Positions 5,119 through 8,015 of a stretch of 8,015 bases of DNA are shown piece after piece. A model generated the notes under the pieces. It searched no databases, was not told where the DNA came from, and saw only the letters and a program-made list of their open reading frames with translations. Each line of letters starts with the position of its first letter. The first letter of the stretch is position 1. Made by a program: the position numbers and the translations under genes. This DNA comes from Microcaldota archaeon (GTDB taxonomy: Archaea > Micrarchaeota > Micrarchaeia > Micrarchaeales > CABMGC01), in contig JAKBQS010000042.1 of the NCBI GenBank assembly GCA_021835105.1, positions 1 to 8,015 on the forward strand, written 5' to 3'.

Positions 5119-6562
5119 ATATAAGCTTTTCCTTAGTATTTGCCAGCCCATCATTATAAGCCAGCCTGTGCTGGTTTAATCCTCCTGCAAGCGCCGCAGC
5201 AGCTGTAAATGCGGCAATACGTATAGAGTTTGACCCCGGAGCGAGATCCCTCCGCAGCCCCATTATGGCTTCGCATTCTTCCCTAGTCGGTGAGGTCAGG
5301 CCTTCGCTACCCCACTCGAAATTGGTAAGAGTCACAGAGTACATTATTCCCCTCTTGCCATTAATTTCGTATGGCTCCGCATCAGTAATACATGAGGATG
5401 ATAGTATTGGGGGCGAACCGGCAACCGCTGTCATTACCCCTGCTATTATCTCCGGTTCCATTCCGCACATGTGTGCGCTTGCGCCTAATTTTTCCCTCCA
5501 GAGATGATTCTTCGAGTAGCTCATAATATGCATGTCTTCAGCTCCAAGATGCCCTTCGCTTCCTGAGATCTCGTGCATTATATACGGCTCGGGAAGGAAG
5601 ACAGAGGCCTTCACCTTCCTGCCTCGTATGCTCTTATCAGAGACTGCCATATCGCCGTCCTCGCCTCCTGCCAGCCAGAGGCTCCTGTACGGGATCCTTT
5701 CCGCAGTAAGCCTCTCAGTAAGGAAGTTCCTCAGAAGTATGCCTGTAGCATAAGTTGCTATCTCATGTCCGTAAAAATCTCCGCTCATCCTGTATATGAA
5801 ATTCACCGAGAGTTCATGCCCCTCCCCATTCTTGGCATAAGAGCACGTTATCTCTCCAAGCGCACCGCCTTTCTGCGAGAGTATCCTATTAGCCGCATCG
5901 TATACCTCCGATAGGAACTCCGCTGAAGTTATCGCCCTCCGCGCCGCATCTGCATTCTCAAAATTTTCGAATCTGAAAGTCGGGGATCTTGTAGCCACGG
6001 AGTCCCTTTCCACATATACCTTAACGGTTCCGTTTGAACCATAGTCAACAAGCTTTTTAATCATCTTTATTCCGAAGCTCACTCCCTCAGTAACGCCGCC
6101 CCTGAAATTACACATAGGTATAAATTCAGAAGCGCTGAACCTCTCATCCTTGCGCCCATCTTTATTTACCTCGACCTCTATACTTACTGGTCCTGCGACT
6201 GTTATTCTATCACCGCCTATATACTGTACATATTCTGGTTTTCCTGACTCTGAGACAAGATTCCAGTGCGCTGAATTTCTTAAATAATCAAGCTTGGTTA
6301 AGTTTCCGGATGCTTCCATGTGCCTCTCAACTCCCCTCCTAAGTGCTTCTCCTGCGTAGTATTGATAAAAAGAAATAATCTCCTTCTCTGCGAATGCTGA
6401 CGTATAAGTCCTTATTTTGTCCTGCCCGAACCGCTTCTCAATCTCCTGTGGAAGTTTATGGAGGGGCACGCGTCCCCTGAAAACTCCCTCTGCAAGGGAG
6501 TCAAGTATACTGTCGAGCCTCTTCCTCTGCGCAGGGTATCTTCTTTCTATCTCGTAAGCCAT
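5117..6562 (-). CDS. Divergent HMG-CoA reductase paralog, probably catalytically altered
   Basis: A 481-residue protein collinear with HMG-CoA reductase. The N-terminal helix region (LPQEIEKRFGQDKIRTYTSA) matches the HMGR linker domain. YIGGDRITVAGPVSIEVEV (114-132) corresponds to the ENVxGxxxxPxGxAG region. GVTEG keeps the catalytic Glu (E159). MSGDFYGHEIAT (259-270) replaces the GMNM nucleotide motif. GDMAVSDK (303-310) resembles the SDKK lysine motif but is followed by a deletion. AVAGSPP has Ser383 where GQD has the catalytic Asp. FEWGSEGLT replaces EIGTYGGGT. The C-terminus (ANTKEKLI) lacks the catalytic His. It may be a regulatory or structural partner of HMGR, or an enzyme with a changed reaction. 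It starts 4 nt after the sucD stop. The frame is intact over 1.4 kb, which argues for function. Confidence 0.8.
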   Translation of the reverse strand: MAYEIERRYPAQRKRLDSILDSLAEGVFRGRVPLHKLPQEIEKRFGQDKIRTYTSAFAEKEIISFYQYYAGEALRRGVERHMEASGNLTKLDYLRNSAHWNLVSESGKPEYVQYIGGDRITVAGPVSIEVEVNKDGRKDERFSASEFIPMCNFRGGVTEGVSFGIKMIKKLVDYGSNGTVKVYVERDSVATRSPTFRFENFENADAARRAITSAEFLSEVYDAANRILSQKGGALGEITCSYAKNGEGHELSVNFIYRMSGDFYGHEIATYATGILLRNFLTERLTAERIPYRSLWLAGGEDGDMAVSDKSIRGRKVKASVFLPEPYIMHEISGSEGHLGAEDMHIMSYSKNHLWREKLGASAHMCGMEPEIIAGVMTAVAGSPPILSSSCITDAEPYEINGKRGIMYSVTLTNFEWGSEGLTSPTREECEAIMGLRRDLAPGSNSIRIAAFTAAAALAGGLNQHRLAYNDGLANTKEKLI

Positions 6563-6566
6563 CCAA

Positions 6567-7439
6567 TCACATTTCCCCTTCTATAAGCTTTACAGTCTCG
6601 CCTGGAGTAGATCCGACTGTTATTCCAGCCTTCTTGAACGCAGCAATCTTCTCATCTATGCTCCCTCTGCTTCCAGATACTATCGCACCGGCATGGCCCA
6701 TCTTCCTGCCTTTCGGTGCATATCTGCCTGCCATATACGCTATAACAGGTTTTTTTATCGATCCGTCCAAAACCATCGATGCGACTTCTTCCTCCTGCGA
6801 CCCGCCTATCTCACCTATAATCAATATTGCCGCAGTATCCTTGTCTTCCTCAAAAAGGCTGCACGCCTGCGAGAAACGTAGCCCCTGCACAGGATCCCCG
6901 CCAACGCCAATGCATGTGGATTCTCCAAGCCCGACACTGGATATCCGTGATGCCATCTCATACATCAGTGTGCCGCTCCTTGAGGCTATACCTATCTTTC
7001 CAGGGGAAAAGACACCATTAGGCACAAAGCCTATCTTAACCTTCAATTCAGGGTCTATTATCCCTGCGGTATTTGGCCCTATAAGGGTGGCTCCGGACCT
7101 CCTTGCTGCAGACACCATTCTCACCTCACTGTGCAGCGGTATGTTTTCCGGAGGGGCCACAACCAGTCTTATCCCAGCGCTGAAAGCCTCAAGCGCTGCA
7201 TCAAGCGCCGCAGCAGGAGGGACGAAAAGAACAGAAGAATTAGCGCCTGTAGCCTTGACAGCTTCATATACTGTGTCAAATACCGGCACTCCGTGGACGA
7301 TCTCCCCTCCCGCTCCAGGCCTGACTCCACCTACAACTTGCGTTCCATACTCTAGCATGGTCATTGTGTGCATGCTTCCAGCCTTGCCAGTTATACCCTG
7401 CACTATGACCTTAGTGTCCTTATTTAGTATTATTCCCAT
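6567..7439 (-). CDS. sucD: Succinyl-CoA synthetase (ADP/GDP-forming) alpha subunit
   Basis: Alpha subunit of the reversible synthetase converting succinyl-CoA, NDP and phosphate to succinate, CoA and NTP. At 290 residues it is full length. Residues 1-120 form the CoA-binding Rossmann domain (VIVQGITGKAGSMHT; VVGGVRPGAGG). Next come GPNTAGIIDP, IASRSGTLMYEMA and CIGVGGDPVQG. E210 in GEIGGS and the phosphorylated histidine H249 in GRKMGHAGAI are present. The usual TEGIP segment is replaced by PPENIP and the usual GPNCPG by GPNTAG, minor changes near the acyl site. The ATG at 7439 forms TGATG with the sucC stop, and a TTG one codon upstream is the alternative. The substrate could differ from succinate, see the beta subunit. 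Confidence 0.93.
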   Translation of the reverse strand: MGIILNKDTKVIVQGITGKAGSMHTMTMLEYGTQVVGGVRPGAGGEIVHGVPVFDTVYEAVKATGANSSVLFVPPAAALDAALEAFSAGIRLVVAPPENIPLHSEVRMVSAARRSGATLIGPNTAGIIDPELKVKIGFVPNGVFSPGKIGIASRSGTLMYEMASRISSVGLGESTCIGVGGDPVQGLRFSQACSLFEEDKDTAAILIIGEIGGSQEEEVASMVLDGSIKKPVIAYMAGRYAPKGRKMGHAGAIVSGSRGSIDEKIAAFKKAGITVGSTPGETVKLIEGEM

Positions 7440-8015
7440 CAAGCATCAACCGCTGCCTTCACTGCGCTCTCCATATCTGCAAAATTGCGAATGCCGCATC
7501 TTAGCAGAACTTCTTCTCCTTCTCTAACCCTATTTCCAGCCATCCTTACGACAACCCTGAATCCTGGTTTCTTATCCTCAATGAATCTGCGCACCCCTTC
7601 AGCCATCTCATCGCATCTGTTCAGGCCTGCAAATAGGTTCACAAGCATTGCCTTCATAGATCCGCGTTCGCTGAGGATGCAGCACGCTTCGTACACGCCG
7701 TCTCCATTAACCTGTGCAAGGTCAAGGAAGTTTGCAGGCTTTCCTCCGGCCATGCTTATCATATCTAGCGTAGCCATTGCAAGCCCAGCCCCGCTGCATA
7801 CCAATCCTACATCCCCTCCGATATCAACATAAGACCATCCCTTCCCGCTCATCCTTGCGCCTACTCCTTTCTTCATTTCATCAGGGTGTATCATCTGCGC
7901 ACCATCCAATGATATAAACGCATCAAGGGCCGTAAGCCTCCCGCTGCGGTCTAATCCTGCCGGATTTATCTCTACAGTCTCCGCTCCATATGCGCAGAAT
8001 ATCCTGTATAGCCCC
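7439..8015 (-). CDS. sucC: Succinyl-CoA synthetase (ADP/GDP-forming) beta subunit, C-terminal part
   Basis: The 5' end lies beyond the right edge, and 192 residues are visible. The frame is open from the last full codon (GLYRIFCAYGAETVEINP). The ATP-grasp end is recognised from EINP followed by LTALDA, the Mg2+-binding residues of the family, although the Lys normally after DA is Phe here. The C-terminal CoA-ligase domain follows: VDIGGDVGLVCSGAGLAMAT, GGKPANFLDL, AMLVNLFAGLNRCDEMAEG and FRVVVRMAGN. The usual glycine-rich GGGA(T/S) loop after NFLD is replaced by AQVNGDGV, and GGI before RCD reads AGL. These changes are in the part facing the alpha subunit active site, so activity or substrate may be altered. 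It pairs with sucD, which starts inside its stop codon. Confidence 0.92.
   Translation of the reverse strand, partial: GLYRIFCAYGAETVEINPAGLDRSGRLTALDAFISLDGAQMIHPDEMKKGVGARMSGKGWSYVDIGGDVGLVCSGAGLAMATLDMISMAGGKPANFLDLAQVNGDGVYEACCILSERGSMKAMLVNLFAGLNRCDEMAEGVRRFIEDKKPGFRVVVRMAGNRVREGEEVLLRCGIRNFADMESAVKAAVDA

Noticed and set aside
5117..6562. The HMGR-like gene as a decaying pseudogene
   Set aside because: The frame is open over 481 codons, length and collinearity with HMGR are kept, codon use resembles its neighbours, and it is tightly packed in an operon. This fits a retained, altered protein better than decay.
6634..7527. A 297-codon open frame on the plus strand, antisense to sucD and the end of sucC
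   Set aside because: The minus-strand frame encodes clear sucD and sucC motifs. The antisense product is low-complexity Ser/Pro/Ala-rich with no recognisable domain, as expected from the mirror of a GC-biased coding frame.

Overview
This window is archaeal, and every gene in it lies on the minus strand, so transcription runs from high to low coordinates. The domain call rests on archaeal or eukaryote-type informational genes (RNA polymerase subunits D and N, ribosomal proteins eL18, uL13 and uS9), a class I HMG-CoA reductase, a class III (type IV pilin-like) signal peptide, TATA-type promoter elements and short leaders. The N-terminal motif QSAMEYLMTYGWAIL, the compact genes and the 1-4 nt overlaps make me suspect a small-genome DPANN archaeon, perhaps of the Micrarchaeota. 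That placement is inference.

Right part (8015 to 3857): a tightly packed cluster sucC (5' end outside the window) - sucD - an HMG-CoA reductase-like gene - a canonical HMG-CoA reductase (hmgA). The first two encode the beta and alpha subunits of an ADP/GDP-forming acyl-CoA synthetase of the succinyl-CoA synthetase type. The canonical HMGR makes mevalonate for archaeal isoprenoid lipids. The gene just upstream of it encodes a 481-residue protein that aligns with HMGR over almost its full length. It keeps the Glu of the TEG motif, but has Ser where the catalytic Asp is expected and no C-terminal catalytic His. It looks like a degenerate paralog retained next to the active enzyme, and its stop codon lies inside the hmgA ribosome binding site. 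This is the most interesting item in the window.

Middle (3825 to 2431): one gene with its own TATA-like box, encoding a pilin-like signal and transmembrane segment followed by six kelch-like repeats. Each repeat carries two regularly spaced cysteines, which suggests a disulfide-stabilised cell-surface beta-propeller.

Left part (2359 to 105): a TATA box drives the conserved archaeal cluster rpoD - tRNA-Leu(GAG) - rpl18e - rpl13 - rps9 - rpoN. The tRNA starts 1 nt after the rpoD stop and ends 17 nt before the rpl18e start, so its excision probably cuts the polycistronic transcript. At the extreme left edge (1-56) is a short GC-rich stretch with two strong hairpins behind an A/T-rich promoter-like sequence. 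It looks like the 5' part of an unidentified structured RNA that continues outside the window.

No stretch longer than about 105 bp lacks a gene. I see no insertion sequences, CRISPR arrays, integration sites or origin.
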